Source: Megalonaias nervosa
Taxonomy: Eukaryota; Mollusca; Bivalvia; Unionida; Unionidae
DNA length: 64,000 nt
Assembly (NCBI GenBank): GCA_016617855.1
Contig: JAECUM010016702.1
Span: 16,934-80,933 of the forward strand
Direction: 5' to 3'
Under the pieces are notes generated by a model. That model did no database searches and was not told where the DNA came from. It saw only the letters and a list, made by a program, of their open reading frames with translations. A program made the translations under genes and the position numbers. Positions 12,507 through 25,190 of this stretch are shown here, one piece after another (position 1 is the first letter of the stretch; every line of letters begins with the position of its first letter).

Positions 12507-12950
12507 TATAGATATATATATATATATAGTCTTACCCGGAAATACTGATAATATTTTTGTGAAACTATTTCTTGTGTATATATGTACATCCATTACCCAG
12601 AAATGATGGTATTATGTTGGGAAACTATATCTTGTGTATATATGTACATCAATTACCCAGAAATGGTGGTATTATGTTGGGAAACTATTTCTTGTGTATA
12701 TATGTACATCCATTACCCAGAAATGGTGGTATTATGTTGGGAAACTGTTTCTTGTGTATATATGTACATCCATTACCCAGAAATGGTGGTATTATGTTGG
12801 GAAACTATATCTTGTGTATATATGTACATCAATTACCCAGAAATGGCGGTATTATGTTGGGAAACTATTTCTTGTGTATATATGTACATCCATTACCCAG
12901 AAATGGTGGTATTATGTTGGGAAACTATTTCTTGTATAGATATGTAGATC
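12115..12950. repeat. Minisatellite with 60 bp unit, plus (TA)n runs
   Basis: From about 12570 to 12940 there are six nearly identical 60 bp units beginning tatatgtacatccattaccc. A related, more diverged ~60 bp unit precedes it at 12115-12360, and two (TA)n tracts (about 12391-12429 and 12476-12528) lie between. Because 60 is a multiple of three, all three + frames stay open and give repetitive pseudo-proteins; none should be read as a gene. Confidence 0.95.
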
Positions 12951-15210
12951 TGTTACTAATATGCATTTCCAACTTATTCCCAATCTTGTTGCCATTTATA
13001 AATATTCGTGTGTACAATATTTTATAATATTGTGAAATAATACAAAATATTGGCAATGCTTATTAATATGGCAATTATTAGAAGACCAAGAAATTCCACA
13101 TTGAAAAAAGGTGTTAGCCTAAGATAGGTCTAATAAAACTGTGCATTATTTGTGAAGCTTATCGTAATAAAAAGAAGACTAAAATTTTACGTTTTTACAT
13201 CACAAAAGTAACCTGTATTTGTCTCAACTTCAGACAAATAAAGCTGCTGATGCTTGCATATGTTTGGGCACACAGAAAGAAATGAAACTGGACCCATGTG
13301 CAGCAGGTGTAGTTTTGAGGTCATTGTTGAGCATTAATAGTCCTATAGTGTATATGATCCATTGGTTGTCTTCACTACCTGGTGGTAGAATATACATAGT
13401 GATTATATGGTTAAATATCTATTAAAACTGAGTCATTTCCAGGTAACTAAATCCAGTGAGAAGCTGTTGATTATAGGTACATGGTAATATAGATTGTTTC
13501 CAAGGATACACAAGCTCTCTTTTTCTTTCTATGTACAACATAAACAGTCATTCATGGACTAACATTTTATTTGACCAAAAGTTGGGACAATAGTGGGTTA
13601 ATTTTTTCATCTTGTCTTAATACTGGAACTTTGGTACATGTCACTTCTCAAAGCACACAGCTCACACATTTGTTTGATGTTTTGAAAGGTATGTCATTTG
13701 CTATTGATCTGGTGACTCAGAATTCAATAACATTATCTAAACAGCCCCCTTCAATCAGTATGTAAGCATTTGGAAAGATTGATACTTCACAAGATTACTT
13801 AAATTATAGACTGAAAGAGCATTCATTTTGTACACAAGTTGGTAAATAGATATAGAGAATTTGAACCAGTTCTTACTAGGCAACATTTTTTTGTAAACAT
13901 TTTTTGTTTACTTGTACTTCTCCCTTTTGTTGATTATTCAAATACTAAAATGAATTTCAGTAATAACAATAATCATTATGAAAGTGATACACACCCTTGT
14001 TATTTTGCCCAAGAGAATTTTGGATGAAATTTCTCCCATTTATTCTGTTCTGATTAAAATGTACAATATTTTTCACATTTCATTTAAGATATGAATTAAA
14101 TTAGGTTTTGATCATTCAGAATGTAATTATTGTGTTGAAGTTTTTCTCAGCTAAATTTTAATTGATCAGTTATTGGAGGTGCTGGAATGTCCTGTTTATT
14201 TAGATTTGTGATATCAGATACTCATATGCATTGACTGTGTTTATATCTAGAAAGCAAAACAGTACTTCCTTATTGGACTGTTTGTCTCAGCATCATACAA
14301 GAAAGGCTGACTCTAATATGAAAATAGAACAGCGTACTTGACAATACTGGACAGTCAATGTTAGATGATAGATAAGAAAAGTTGACTATAATAGGAAAAT
14401 ATGTTTTACCAGCCATGCAGGATGTAAAGAGGACATTGTATTTGACAAGGATATATTTTTGTTAATAATAGCATGCCATTCACTGATGCCCTGACTAAAT
14501 TGGCAAGCCAATATCATAGGCCAATAACTAGTAAACTATTTGTCTCCTAGTTACTTAGCCATGTAGAGGATTGCATATGAAGCAGGGAACTGGACTAATG
14601 GGCACAGTGTATCATGGGTAAAAGTACATTTGCTAAGAAGGATGCTAGATCTCTGCAGTCCTATCAGCGCCAGGAGTGTGACAGTTTTTAGGGAAAGCAT
14701 GTCATCTTCTTTGCCTAACTTTTCCTACATGCATACATGTGGGGGTAGGTTGATCAACCAGATCATGCAAAACAGCAGGTTTAACACAAATGCATGATCT
14801 AAAAAGAAATCAACAATCATTTTCTTAAAATAATTTAGCTTACTGGCTCATTGGCTTTCTTAAGTTAACCATGGATTTTATAGTCTGTGCACACACTAAT
14901 CTGTTATAGTACAGATTTGACTGGACAAAACAGGGGTGTGATGGTGGTGGTGTCCACTTAGAAACTGGTGTGTGGAGATTTCTATTTGTAATGTTAGCAG
15001 CTAAATTTAGGGATGATGTACATGTGAAACGGTTGTGAAACATACTTAGTTTGTTAAATTACTCATGAAGAACAAAAAAAGAAGAATAAATGATAACTGT
15101 ACAAGGTTAGTTTCTTTGATATTATTATCAAATTTGCATTTCTTAAAATCTATTTCCTTGTAAGATGCATTTGTGGGGGTGGCAGTTCAACATAATTTAT
15201 TTAATTTCTT

Positions 15211-15302
15211 AGATCTTGGGACATATGATGTAGGTCAAAAAATTTTCACCATAAGTTATGGGACAGGAAAAATTTTTTTTATTGTATCATGTCCCAAGAT
15301 GT
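15211..15302. repeat. Short hairpin element
   Basis: Inverted termini atcttgggacat ... atgtcccaagat lie about 90 bp apart, with an A/T-rich interior. The remainder of the intron 12950-15960 shows no other structure that I can support. Confidence 0.5.
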
Positions 15303-15959
15303 ATATTAAATACAGTAGTGACCATAATTATGTTGTCTAAGGACTCAGTAACAGGTGTGCAGACTCATCAGATGGCATTGTATCCTATGTACAAAATTCA
15401 ATGTCATTGTTTACCATACCCATCTAGTTGTCTGTGAATGGTACATGTATGTTGTCCCTGGAGGGTGGCTTCTGCGCATGTAGGTCATGACATTTAATGG
15501 GTGTTTTATATTTAAAATCACAGTGGGCAGAAAGTAAATGTAATTTGAAGTGACACACATATACCTTGATACTCTGAGTTTTCTCTGACCTTTCCCACCC
15601 CATTTGTTGATAAGTAGATTTGATTTTATACAGACTGGGCTGATGTATTTAGCTTTTAAAGATATAATATACCGGTACATTTAAATTAATATCTATGACA
15701 AGATAAATATTTGACTTACAATATCAGGCGGATAGGATTCAGTGCAGCGTGGCTCACTTTTGTTAGCCTGTTTGAAGCAGCTACCCTGTGCAGCTAATGC
15801 ATGGTTTCCATGCATTCCATATTTTCAGTAGGGAATAAGCACCAACTTTGCACCTCAGCATGACAGACCAAACATCCAAAATGGCATGGGAAATGTCAGA
15901 GAAAACTCAATTTATTGCTCTGTGGATTTTTTTTCATTTAGATGTTGCAGATTCCTATG

Positions 15960-16440
15960 GTACAAGTCACATGGGTCATGTAGGTATTCAGCACTAATTA
16001 TTTCAGTAATGCGTGTCAATTTTTAGAATTTATTCTAAATACCTTTAAGTAGCAAGTATTCACTTCATTTGGATTCGTATACATCCATATTCCTTTGGAA
16101 GCTCATTATTAAGACGCCCCGAGAGGCGCATACGGCACAATCAATGTTAAAGTAAATAGACATTTTTGGATGAAATGTACCTAATGGTGTGATCCAGTAC
16201 AATCCAGATTGAATGTTGTGCTGTGATGTCACAATGAAAGCTACTGATATTGATAAACAAATTGGTACTATCCTCGATTGTGAAGATTCCACACGACACA
16301 CTCTTATTTTGACCCAAGTTTAGTACATGGTAACCATTGTAAAAGTCCATAGCGATAGATAATTTTCATCTGGAATTTTCTTGGTGACACTTAAGGTGCA
16401 GAGCATTCAATAATCAAGATTGAATAGACTTTGATTAATG
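15960..16440 (+). pseudogene. Degraded copy of the conserved exon-like unit also present at 56870-57300
   Basis: This stretch aligns by eye with the reverse complement of 56870-57340 over roughly 400 bp, including the segment that is an intact 84-codon frame there. Shared blocks include ccatattcctttgga, gacatttttgga, tgtgatccagt, tgaaagct and tgataaacaaatt. Here the frame is broken by indels and stops. It lies in the TIR-STING intron before exon 17554, in the same orientation as that gene. The encoded family is not recognised. Confidence 0.55.
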
Positions 16441-17553
16441 ATAATTAGTGTTAAATTTTAAAAGAACAATTTATATTTAATTTAAAATGAGTAAATGCGC
16501 ATACATGAGCCATGTGACTTGTACTATAGTCACTACTTCATGTATGGTAATGAAACTTGATGGTTGCATTCACCTTTGGCACTTATGGTAGTGGCCATAC
16601 ATAGTAAATTAGGTTGCAGTGACCTACATTTCTTGGTCATGGGAATATATTGCATTTTTGAACCTTGTCCTGGTGAAGCAGGCAAGACATAGCATTATAC
16701 AGAGTCATGTGGATTCATTCTTGAAACAAATCTTCAACTTTGCATCAATTTTAAGCATGAAAGCAGAGCAAATCTGTAAATGTTGGATTGAATTTGTGAA
16801 TGGGAAACATAGTAATAACGCTGTTTCATGCAGTTTCACTCATGTCCTCACTTTGTACTTTTCACTTTTTCTATACCTGCTTTTTTAACAGGGCAACATA
16901 TAGCATCTTTCATGTCTACAATCACAATAGTTGAAGATGCAATTTACATATGAAGTCAGCAAGCCGCACATGTTTTATACAGACATCATATTTCATTTTT
17001 CTTCTGAATTCTTCTGCCATATGAAATTAGGAAAATGCGGAAGAGCTACTGAGAATGGAAGCTGTCAAATAGGAGAGCCATATTCTTATTCCAGATATGG
17101 AAATCAAACTGGCACTGTTTTATTTCTTTGTTTTTACTTGCTTTAAGTTTCCTATGGCCTTTGTGTTGACTGTACATTGCTCCGCCAAAAATTTGTTAAC
17201 ATGGTTAGCTTATTTCGGACAGTTTTATTTATTGACAATTTTTGTTGGTACCCAACAAATCTTTCCGTATAATAAATATTTGTAACAATATTTATTGCAT
17301 CCTTCCATAAAAGGTAATATCCAAATTTCTCTTGTACCTTTAGTCAGGATGTGGAAATGTAATACTCATTCTTATATGGGAGTGGAGCAAAGACTTTTCC
17401 AAATTTACATTTCTTTGTTTCAGTTGTTCACTATCCATAAAAGATGTAACAAGATATAATTTAAAGATCTCATAAACTTTTTTTATGGGTTTAGAAGTTA
17501 ACAGAATTTTGAAATTATTTCTTATGTGAAAGAGTAAATTTTTGTACTCACAG

Positions 17554-17828
17554 ACTTGACAGATCGGATAAGAAAGAAATTGCAAGAGAAAGCTCAAAGT
17601 TCTGCCTGCATTAAAAGACTGTACATCACCATTCCCAAAACATGCCAGCCAACTACTATTGAAACAAATACAGAGAAATATCCCAAATCCGATCCTTGGG
17701 TAGAAAATCTTGGGCGACTGAAGTCTGTGAAGTTCACCTCCTCAGGGACCGTCAACAGACCATACGAGCTGGTCATGTATAAAATGACAATCAAAGAAAC
17801 CAAGCCTTTACCTGGCAGCCGAACTGAG
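17554..17828 (+). CDS. STING (TIR-STING): TIR-STING, central STING ligand-binding exon
   Basis: A 275 bp exon (acceptor ctcacag, donor gag|gtatgg), phase 1 in and phase 0 out, about 91 codons. It reads LTDRIRKKLQEK, then IKRLYITIPKTCQP (equivalent to the 'QRLYILLPLDCGVP' strand of human STING), SDPWVENLGRL (equivalent to 'DPNIRFLDKL'), then SSGTVNRPYELVMYKM, which covers the lid/beta-strand region that contacts the cyclic dinucleotide. The order and spacing match the STING domain. Ligand specificity cannot be read by eye. Confidence 0.92.
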
Positions 17829-18242
17829 GTATGGCTTGAGGTTGATTTAAAGACAGATATAACTATGTCTTTGTTATCATGTATATGTAATTGTAGGCCC
17901 TTGGTGTAATATTTATGTCTAGGGTCATCTGATTAAATCAAGAAAAATCAAAGTTTTAGACACCCTAAATTTCAAAAACTTGTAAATATCTCTTGAATAA
18001 ATGTACAGAATTATAGCTGTAAGTATGTGCAAGGATTTGCCCGTGATTAAAAATTAGGTTTAAAGTTCATGATGATTTGTGCTGATGCAAGTGAAATGGG
18101 TTTAGCTTGATTATGCTTTACAATGTAAGTGCCCAATGCATGTTATGTATTGTCTTATATATGGAAGACAATTCACATTTAGTAACAAAAACAAAGGAAT
18201 TTATCTATTAATTTAAGGAAAATGTAGTATTCAGACTTCAAA

Positions 18243-18243
<1 letters not shown>

Positions 18244-18287
<44 letters not shown>

Positions 18288-18288
18288 G
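18244..18288. repeat. (TTA)n microsatellite
   Basis: A perfect trinucleotide run in the short intron between the two STING exons. Confidence 0.95.
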
Positions 18289-18334
18289 GTTTTTCCAGTT
18301 TAAAAGATGCATATACTTTACAAATATGTTTCAG

Positions 18335-18539
18335 ATTTGTTTCCTCGCAGAGCAGGCCACCCCATCCTTTACACTGTTTAATATGTCTAAGCAATACCGT
18401 GATGCTGGGTTGTCACCGGAAGATCTAATGGATCAGGCCAGAGATTTCTCAGAACTTTGTACGACACTTATTGCCAGCCAGACTTTTAAGGAAAAGGTGG
18501 CAGATATTGAAAAGCTCTGTAAATTTGTTCACTTTGACA
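18335..18539 (+). CDS. STING (TIR-STING): TIR-STING, second STING-domain exon
   Basis: A 205 bp exon (acceptor gtttcag, donor gaca|gtaagt), phase 0 in and phase 1 out, 68 codons. ICFLAEQATPSFTLFNMSKQ and YRDAGLSPEDLMDQA match the highly conserved STING segment '[30 protein letters not shown]' in order and spacing, ending the cyclic-dinucleotide domain. A homologous exon of exactly the same length (205 bp) and phase lies on the minus strand at 63440-63644, evidence for a second STING gene. Confidence 0.95.
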
Positions 18540-19184
18540 GTAAGTTTCAGTTTGCTTTTATTCAGGGAAAGAAGTTTGCAAAAGGACATTACTTATAATA
18601 CAGGACTCTTGCATGAGTACCCAATGGTATTTTATCTTTTAGTAGGATAATTCATTTTTTTTTTCTTAAATATATCTTCTGATAAAGTTCATTTTATGTT
18701 GCTTTTGTTTTTTTCCTTTTGAATAGAGAGAAAACAAAACCTTCTTTACCACATTTTTGGTCAAGGGTTTACTTCTGCACAAGAGTCAGTGATTATTCAG
18801 TTTTTGTTCCTTCCCAGACAATTTTTTAAACCAACATTTGCACCTAAAACATTATTTGCTTAAACCTTCTACCAGCCATGTCTCTTCTTGCATAATAGAG
18901 TAATGCTGAGTTCTTGAGCAGTTAGCCACTGCGACTTATCTCGGACCCCATTGCTTCTGAGACCATGTTGTTTTTGAGACCATGTTTTTTTCTGAGACCA
19001 CATTGCTTCTGCATACACATTAGTTCTGAGAACTGAACAGAGCAGAAACAGATCCGTGTATTTTTTTAGCATTTAAAACAAAGTCATAGTTTAATTTTCT
19101 TGTTAAATTAATCTCATAGAAATTAGTGTTAAATGTTGTTTATGCTGGAGACCTCAAGATAAATTTGCTGATAATGTTGAAGTA

Positions 19185-20945
19185 GTATACCCTGTATGCT
19201 GATACCAGACTGTTTGACTTTGTGTACTCTGTATGATGATACCAGAATGTTTAACTTTGTATACCCTGTACGATGTTACCAAACTGTTTGACTCTGCCTA
19301 CCCTGTATGCTGATACCAGACTGTTTGACTTTGCCTACCCTGTATGATGATATGAGAATGTTTGACTTTGCCTACCCTGTATGATGATATGAGAATGTTT
19401 GACTTTGTGTACCCTGTATGTTGTTTGACTACCCTGTATGACTGTTTGACTTTGCTTACCCTGTATGATGATAGCAGACTGTTTGACTTTGCCTACCCTG
19501 TATGATGATATGAGAATGTTTGACTTTGCCTACCCTGTATGATGATATGAGAATGTTTGACTTTGTGTACCCTGTATGTTGATACCAGACTGTTTGACTT
19601 TGCTTACCCTGTATGATGATACCAGACTGTTTGACTTTGCCTACCTTGTATGATGATATGAGAATGTTTGACTTTGCCTACCCTGTATGATGATATGAGA
19701 ATGTTTGACTTTGTGTACCCTGTATGATGATACCAGACTGTTTGACTTTGCCTACCCTGTATGATGATACCAGACTGTTTGACTTTGTTTACCCTGTATG
19801 CTGATACCAAACTGTTTGAATCTCTGTACCCAGTATGCTGATAACAGACTGTTTGAATCCATGTACCCTGTATGCTGGTACCAGACTGTTTGACTTTGTG
19901 TACACTGTATAATGATACCAGACTGTTTGACTTTGTGTATCATCCCAGTATAATGATATCAGACTTTTTGACTTTAGACTGTGTGAATTTGTGTACACTG
20001 TATGATGATACCAGACTCTTTGACTTTAGACTGTTTGAATCTGTGTACCCTGTATGCTGATACCAGATTGTTTGAATCTGTGTACCCTGCATGAGGATAC
20101 CAGTCTGTTTGACTTTGTGTACCCTGTATGCTGATATCAGACTGTTTGACTTTGTGTACCCTGTATGCTGATACCAGGCTGTTTGAATCGGGGGCCCCGA
20201 GTGGCCGAGTGGTCTAAAGCGCTCTTCGTTACGGATCACTACCATCTCACCTCTGTCTGCGTGGGTTTGAGTCTAGGATTCGGCGAATGTGGATATGTGA
20301 GAAAGCTTGCCAGTAGCTTCTCGTGGGTCGGTGGTTCTTTCCTGGGATTTCCCGGTTTCTTCCTCCACCATTAATACTGGCCGTCATGTATAGCCTATCG
20401 TGTGCTGAAAAATGGCGTTAAGCCCCACAACAACAACAACAACAACAGCTGTTTGAATCTGTGTACACTGTATGCTGATGCCAGGCTGTTTGAATCTGTG
20501 TACCCTGTATGCTGATACCAGACTGTTTGACTTTGTGTAACCTGAATGACGATACCAGGCTGTTTGAATCTGTGTACCCTGTATGCTGATACTAGACTGT
20601 TTGACTTTGTGTACCCTGTATGCTGATACCAGGCTGTTTGAATCTGTGTACCCTGTATGCTGATACCAGACTGTTTGACTTTGTGTACCCTGTATGCTGA
20701 TACCAGGCTGTTTGAATCTGTGTACCCTGTATGCTGATATCAGACTGTTTGACTTTGTGTACCCTGTATACTGATACCAGGCTGTTTGAATCTGTGTACC
20801 CTGTATGCTGATACCAGACTGTTTGACTTTGTGTAACCTGAATGACGATACCAGGCTGTTTGAATCTGTGTACCCTGTATGCTGATACTAGACTGTTTGA
20901 CTTTGTGTAACCTTAATGATGATACCAGACTGTTTAACTCTAGTT
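19185..20945. repeat. Minisatellite, ~37 bp unit, about 40 copies, interrupted by a SINE
   Basis: Unit accctgtatgctgatacca (first 19 bases) then gactgtttgactttgtgt, about 37 bp, repeated with point variants and some higher-order alternation of 'ctgtttgact' and 'ctgtttgaat' versions. It lies in the last TIR-STING intron. Frames on the minus strand reading 'VHKVKQ..' repeats are artefacts of this array. Confidence 0.95.
20190..20447 (+). mobile_element. tRNA-derived SINE (family B) with (CAA)n tail and target duplication
   Basis: The head 'ccgagtggccgagtggtct' resembles the A-box half of a Leu/Ser-type tRNA. The body contains 'tgtgagaaagcttgccagt' and 'gtatagcctatcgtg', and the 3' end is a (CAA)n tail. 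A 12 bp direct repeat gctgtttgaatc flanks it (20178-20189 and 20448-20459), showing insertion into the minisatellite. A minus-strand copy of the same family lies at 27855-28060. Confidence 0.85.
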
Positions 20946-21388
20946 CATTAAACACCATCCTGATTTGAATAATATTTTGAATTTAACAATGCCATATTCT
21001 TTCCTCCTTCACTAATCCTCTGCAAATCCTGGTTTAAGTTGATGGGTGTTGTCATTGAATCGATAAGCTAGGCTAATTGGGTTATTTTCTTCATTTCTTT
21101 TTTCTTGCTATTCATATTATATTTTGCACTTATATTGCTTTCATACTTTCCTTTCTTCTTTTATCAGTCTACCCATGGATGACTCCATGATTCTACTATA
21201 TCTAGAGTGAATTGGCATCAATCTACTTAGAGATGAATCCATGATTTTAATATATTTAGAGTTTGCTTTTGGAGCTTGTGTTTTTTAAAGCAGGAATTTT
21301 GATGAATAATTTTTAGTGTTTCCATTCATTCAATATCTTATAATATTATACATGGATAAAATAATAATTTGGCAACCACATGTTTCAG

Positions 21389-21468
21389 ATGACAGCAAAA
21401 CCGTTCAAGAAACCTTGCTGGAAGAAATCAGAAAGGACTTGTCGTCTGCTGTTGACTTGGTTTCCTGA
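21389..21468 (+). CDS. STING (TIR-STING): TIR-STING, terminal coding exon
   Basis: The acceptor catgtttcag precedes 'at', which completes the split codon left by exon 18335-18539. It then reads DSKTVQETLLEEIRKDLSSA and a short end, to a TGA at 21466-21468. The amphipathic C-terminal helix replaces the long TBK1/IRF3-recruiting tail of vertebrate STING, as usual in invertebrates. The second STING paralogue ends in a comparable exon at 59939-60042. Confidence 0.85.
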
Positions 21469-22030
21469 AATGAAGATTTGATGGGTGTGATGCTGCAGTG
21501 TTTTCAAGTTGGATAATTTACTAGCTTTGATGTTGGAACTGTTTGACATGTACATTACAATTTGATATATACATTACTTTTTCCATCCAAAACAGTTGTG
21601 AATGTTATGCTAAAATATTTAGGAAGCTAGCAAATCAGCATTCATCTTCGGAAATTTCAAACCTGTGCTGGCTTGTATAAATCATGTCAGTAGAATTGTC
21701 AGTATTAATGTCTACTACAGTGTGAATCCTTTGCATATTTATGAAAAAAAATCCTAAATTTATATGACACAGTAGAGTTGTTATGGAATTCTGGAAGGAT
21801 TGTATTGCTTTGAGAACAGTAATACCTAGAACTAGAAACTCCGCCACTACTTAAGATGTATATGTACATTGAAAGTGTTAAAAATCAAGTAACTTTTGTT
21901 TTTCTTTCTGTCTGCTTGTCTATATGTGTCTTAACATGTATTGATAGATTTGGTAATACATAGGTTTTCATTTTCTCTTAGGACAATTTTGAATCTTAAA
22001 TTTGCATTTTATTTGAATGAACACAGGTTG
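21469..22030. other. Downstream flank of TIR-STING
   Basis: Presumed 3' UTR and flank. I see no clear polyadenylation signal close to the stop codon and no further coding signal. Short frames on the minus strand here have no recognisable content. Confidence 0.4.
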
Positions 22031-22660
22031 CATAGCTTCTGATATGACCATCCATCGAACATTTTCAGCTGTTTTCTGGTAATAATTATCTCAGGCAGAC
22101 TCTGAAGAAGAGAGAGAAGGCAAATCAGGTTTCAGCCACAATGGCTATCTTGTAAAGCTTGCTGTCAATACTTCTCCTGATTGGATGGTCACACGGAATT
22201 TTCACTTCAAGACTTCTTTTAGCATCGAGCTTGTCTTATATAAAATGGTGCCAATCTAAATACCACTATGACTGACATGGCAACCATCTTAAAATCTTGT
22301 TATTGCTCATTTTCTTGCATACTTAGTTCTGTTAGCATGGGTATTCTTCATAAGATGGCTAGCTGGTCCTGAATGAAAACACTGCTGCTTGGACATCCAA
22401 TATGGCCACAGCAGCTGCCATCCTTGAAGTCTTCTTACCACTACCTACCACTGTTCCTGAATCACATCAACATGGGGCTTTTACGAAAAGTCCTATCATA
22501 CTGTCTGGTTGGTCTTAAATGAAAATTTTGCCAATCTAAGGTCAAATATGACCGTCATGGCAGCCATCTTGAAAATTTTGTTATCACTACTCTTCAAGAA
22601 ACATGAAAATAAAATTATATCAACATGGGGTTTTTATCATAAGAATTCCGGCATGCACAA
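22030..22660. repeat. Degenerate ~140 bp tandem repeat, block 1
   Basis: Diverged units share 'ggtcctgaatgaaaa', 'gacatccaatatggcc', 'gccatcttgaaaatctt' and 'aacatggggtttt', in that order. A larger block of the same repeat is at 30270-31140. No coding function is apparent. Confidence 0.75.
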
Positions 22661-23189
22661 AACTGGAGCACAAAGTTTGATCCAAGAGCATATAAAAGTT
22701 ATATACTATAGAAGGTGCAGTCTGCAAATGGGAGGGGGAGGGAGAAAGTATTATTGTTCCAATATTTACTCCCCCTTGTGGCAAATGCTTTGATTTAATG
22801 AGGTGGGCATATTACCAAAATTTAAATGCAGTAAATGTTTTTCATACATTTTAATTAGTAGTTAAATATTAATTAGAATTTAATATCTTCAGTAAAACAG
22901 TTTTAGTGAAATATATGTACAAATTGTTTATGTTAAATGATTAAAAAAATAAAATTATATATTGAAAATTTCCTGTGCATGTAAAAAATTCTTTGTGTAA
23001 TTATATTGAACAAAATTATATTTAAGTAAATTAAAAGTGAAAACCCTGATACTTGATTTACTGATTCCAATGCAAGTTAGAATAAAACTTAAAGCTCATT
23101 TAATAAGTTTTCCAATATCAACAAAAATTGGTACATATTAGTACACAAAACTGAAACATTACTATCACTAAATGAGAACTTTAAATGAG

Positions 23190-24005
23190 TACATACCCAG
23201 ACCTGACAACCCTTACGATTTTGCCGTAAGTCTTATGAAAATTACCCTTAAAATACAGACTTACGGCATGAAAGCAACAACTACGGAAAAATTATCATTG
23301 CCAAAAATCCAGAAAATTTGTTCGTCCATGTTTGATTTGGATCTGGGTTTCATAATAGAATGAGTGAATTAGGGAACCAGACCAACTTTACAGCAGCACC
23401 TCAGACACTTTAAACTGCACCTGTTTGTTCATGGGAAGAGTCTGCATGGTCAAACTGTTGATTATAGAATTGTTTTAAAAATGGCATCCAGCAAGAGCTG
23501 TATGTTTAAGACGAAAGGGAAAATAAGCCTCTTGAAAAGTGTTAATAATCAGCACCGAAGAATAAAAAGGAATATTCAGATTCTTGTGAATAAAAGCTGG
23601 AAGGGACACAATTACGTTTATTGGACATCATGTGCAAATCTGAGTATGACTTGTGGTGGGAGATATGATTGCCATTGTCAAGTGAAATGGAAAAATATAA
23701 GAATTACGTCAAGTTGAGAGATAGCAACAAGCCATTGAGCTGCATAGGGTTTAGAACTTGAGTTTGTGCAACTGTACTAGTGATAAATAAAGTCTACATA
23801 TACTTTACAAACTTTTCAGATGAACATAATGTTTATTTTTGCTGCATGTTTCGAATACCGAACTTTTATTACGTTTTCGAGCTTTAAAACAGCCGTTTAT
23901 GATCTTTTTTTTTACACCTTACTGAAAACTGGTCAAACTTACGGAAAAAAATCAACTGCCTTACTGAGACGGATTCGTCAGGGTTGGCAGGTTTGCATAC
24001 CTGAA
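23190..24005. mobile_element. Candidate inverted-repeat element (~0.8 kb)
   Basis: The left end (acatacccagacctgacaac, then ccttacg) and the reverse complement of the right end (aggtatgcaaacctgccaac, then cctgacg) are similar. Several internal copies of 'cttacgg' are near both ends. No transposase frame. Target duplication not resolved. Confidence 0.45.
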
Positions 24006-25017
24006 AAGTAGTAGCACTCGCATTTTGTATGAATTTTTCAGTGACATAAAACCTTGATAATGATCATCATTTGGAATAAATGAATAGAACTGGAATGGAC
24101 CATGTCATTGAAGGTGTAGGGTATATGCATTCCTGCCTTAAAATGACATGTCATACATAGAGACACTATTTACTCCCAAACTCACTGATTTGGTACTGTT
24201 TCGAAAAATATGATTTTCAGTAATCGTAAAATAATCCAAATAAGAGAGAGATTTGTACCACTGGTATACATGTTCCAACATGTACAGTGTACAAACAGTA
24301 AACAGTCTGCTTAGAGCTCATGTAAAACTATCATTGGAGCAATTTATACAATAGATCATCATATCAGCAATTAAAAGGTAAGGTGGTCTCATCTGTGCAA
24401 CTGCCATTTCACAGATTACTTAATAGGATGAGAATAGCTAAGGTGACATCATGTTAAATCCTTTGAAAACTGCTGTGGGAGAGCCCATTGGGATAATTTG
24501 CATAGGTGATGTGGAACAACTCAATTCTTTTGAAGTCATGTAAATCAAGGAGATTCGTGTTGAAGAAAAACATTTATTACACATCTTTGCCTTGAATTAG
24601 AATGTTTAAGCCATCTTTATTACAGATTAATGGCAAGTTGGTGATTAGCGCCACATTTCTCTGAGCTCAGTTTCACTCCATATCTATAACGCAAAACATG
24701 ATTATTTCGGTAGTTGAGATAGTGTATAAGTGATCAATTCTATCATGCAAAATATTGAAATGCAGCTGCAATTCAGGAAAGTATGAACCATCTGCAATAT
24801 GCAATTTCAGAATTCCTAGATGGAGTTTGAATTTTGTATAGTGCAGTAGCAAGGAGTTGTATATTATTTTTTGCACACATTGCAAACAAAATATCAACAT
24901 CATTCCTTCTTGAGTGGCAACACCACCCAGCATGTTTGACACTCCCTGCAGCAAGGCAGAAAACAGAAACATGATTTTCTGTGTTAACAAAAATTCAACA
25001 AGATCTTTGGGGAAGTT

Positions 25018-25190
25018 TAACAGTATTAGGACTGGTAGGCCTGGTGTCAGGATAATGTGACTGGGTGGGACATCATGCCACATGTCTGCGGCATGATGCC
25101 CCAGTGCTAGACATCACTATAAACTGTTACACTGCAGACATCGTAGCGATATGACTGAAAAATTGTTAAAGCTACGTTAAAAATCTAAAT
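25018..25190 (+). mobile_element. 5'-truncated SINE (family A)
   Basis: This matches the body of the SINE copies at 31524-31838 and 53107-53412 (caggataatgtgactgggtg, atgtctgcggcatgat, gcagacatcgtagcgatatg) but lacks the tRNA-like head. It is followed by a short (CA)n run. Confidence 0.8.

Noticed and set aside
12570..12940. CRISPR-like array
   Set aside because: Units are contiguous with no unique spacers, and the genome is eukaryotic.
12572..13027. Three overlapping repetitive open frames of 100-150 codons
   Set aside because: The 60 bp tandem unit keeps all three frames open; the proteins are pure repeat artefacts with no start or domain evidence.
16065..16350. Minus-strand frames over the conserved unit
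   Set aside because: The homologous intact frame (57009-57263) reads in the opposite sense relative to this copy, so these are antisense shadows.
20190..20447. Possible tRNA gene (also heads at 31770-31838 and 53340-53412)
   Set aside because: Only A- and B-box-like portions are present, without a complete cloverleaf; the copies share SINE bodies, and two have target duplications.
19604..20958. Minus-strand repetitive frames with VHKVKQ-like repeats
   Set aside because: They follow the ~37 bp minisatellite; frames change from unit to unit and no gene structure supports them.
24673..25083. 136-codon minus-strand frame
   Set aside because: It starts inside a SINE copy and shows no domain; its end is non-repetitive but without recognisable content.
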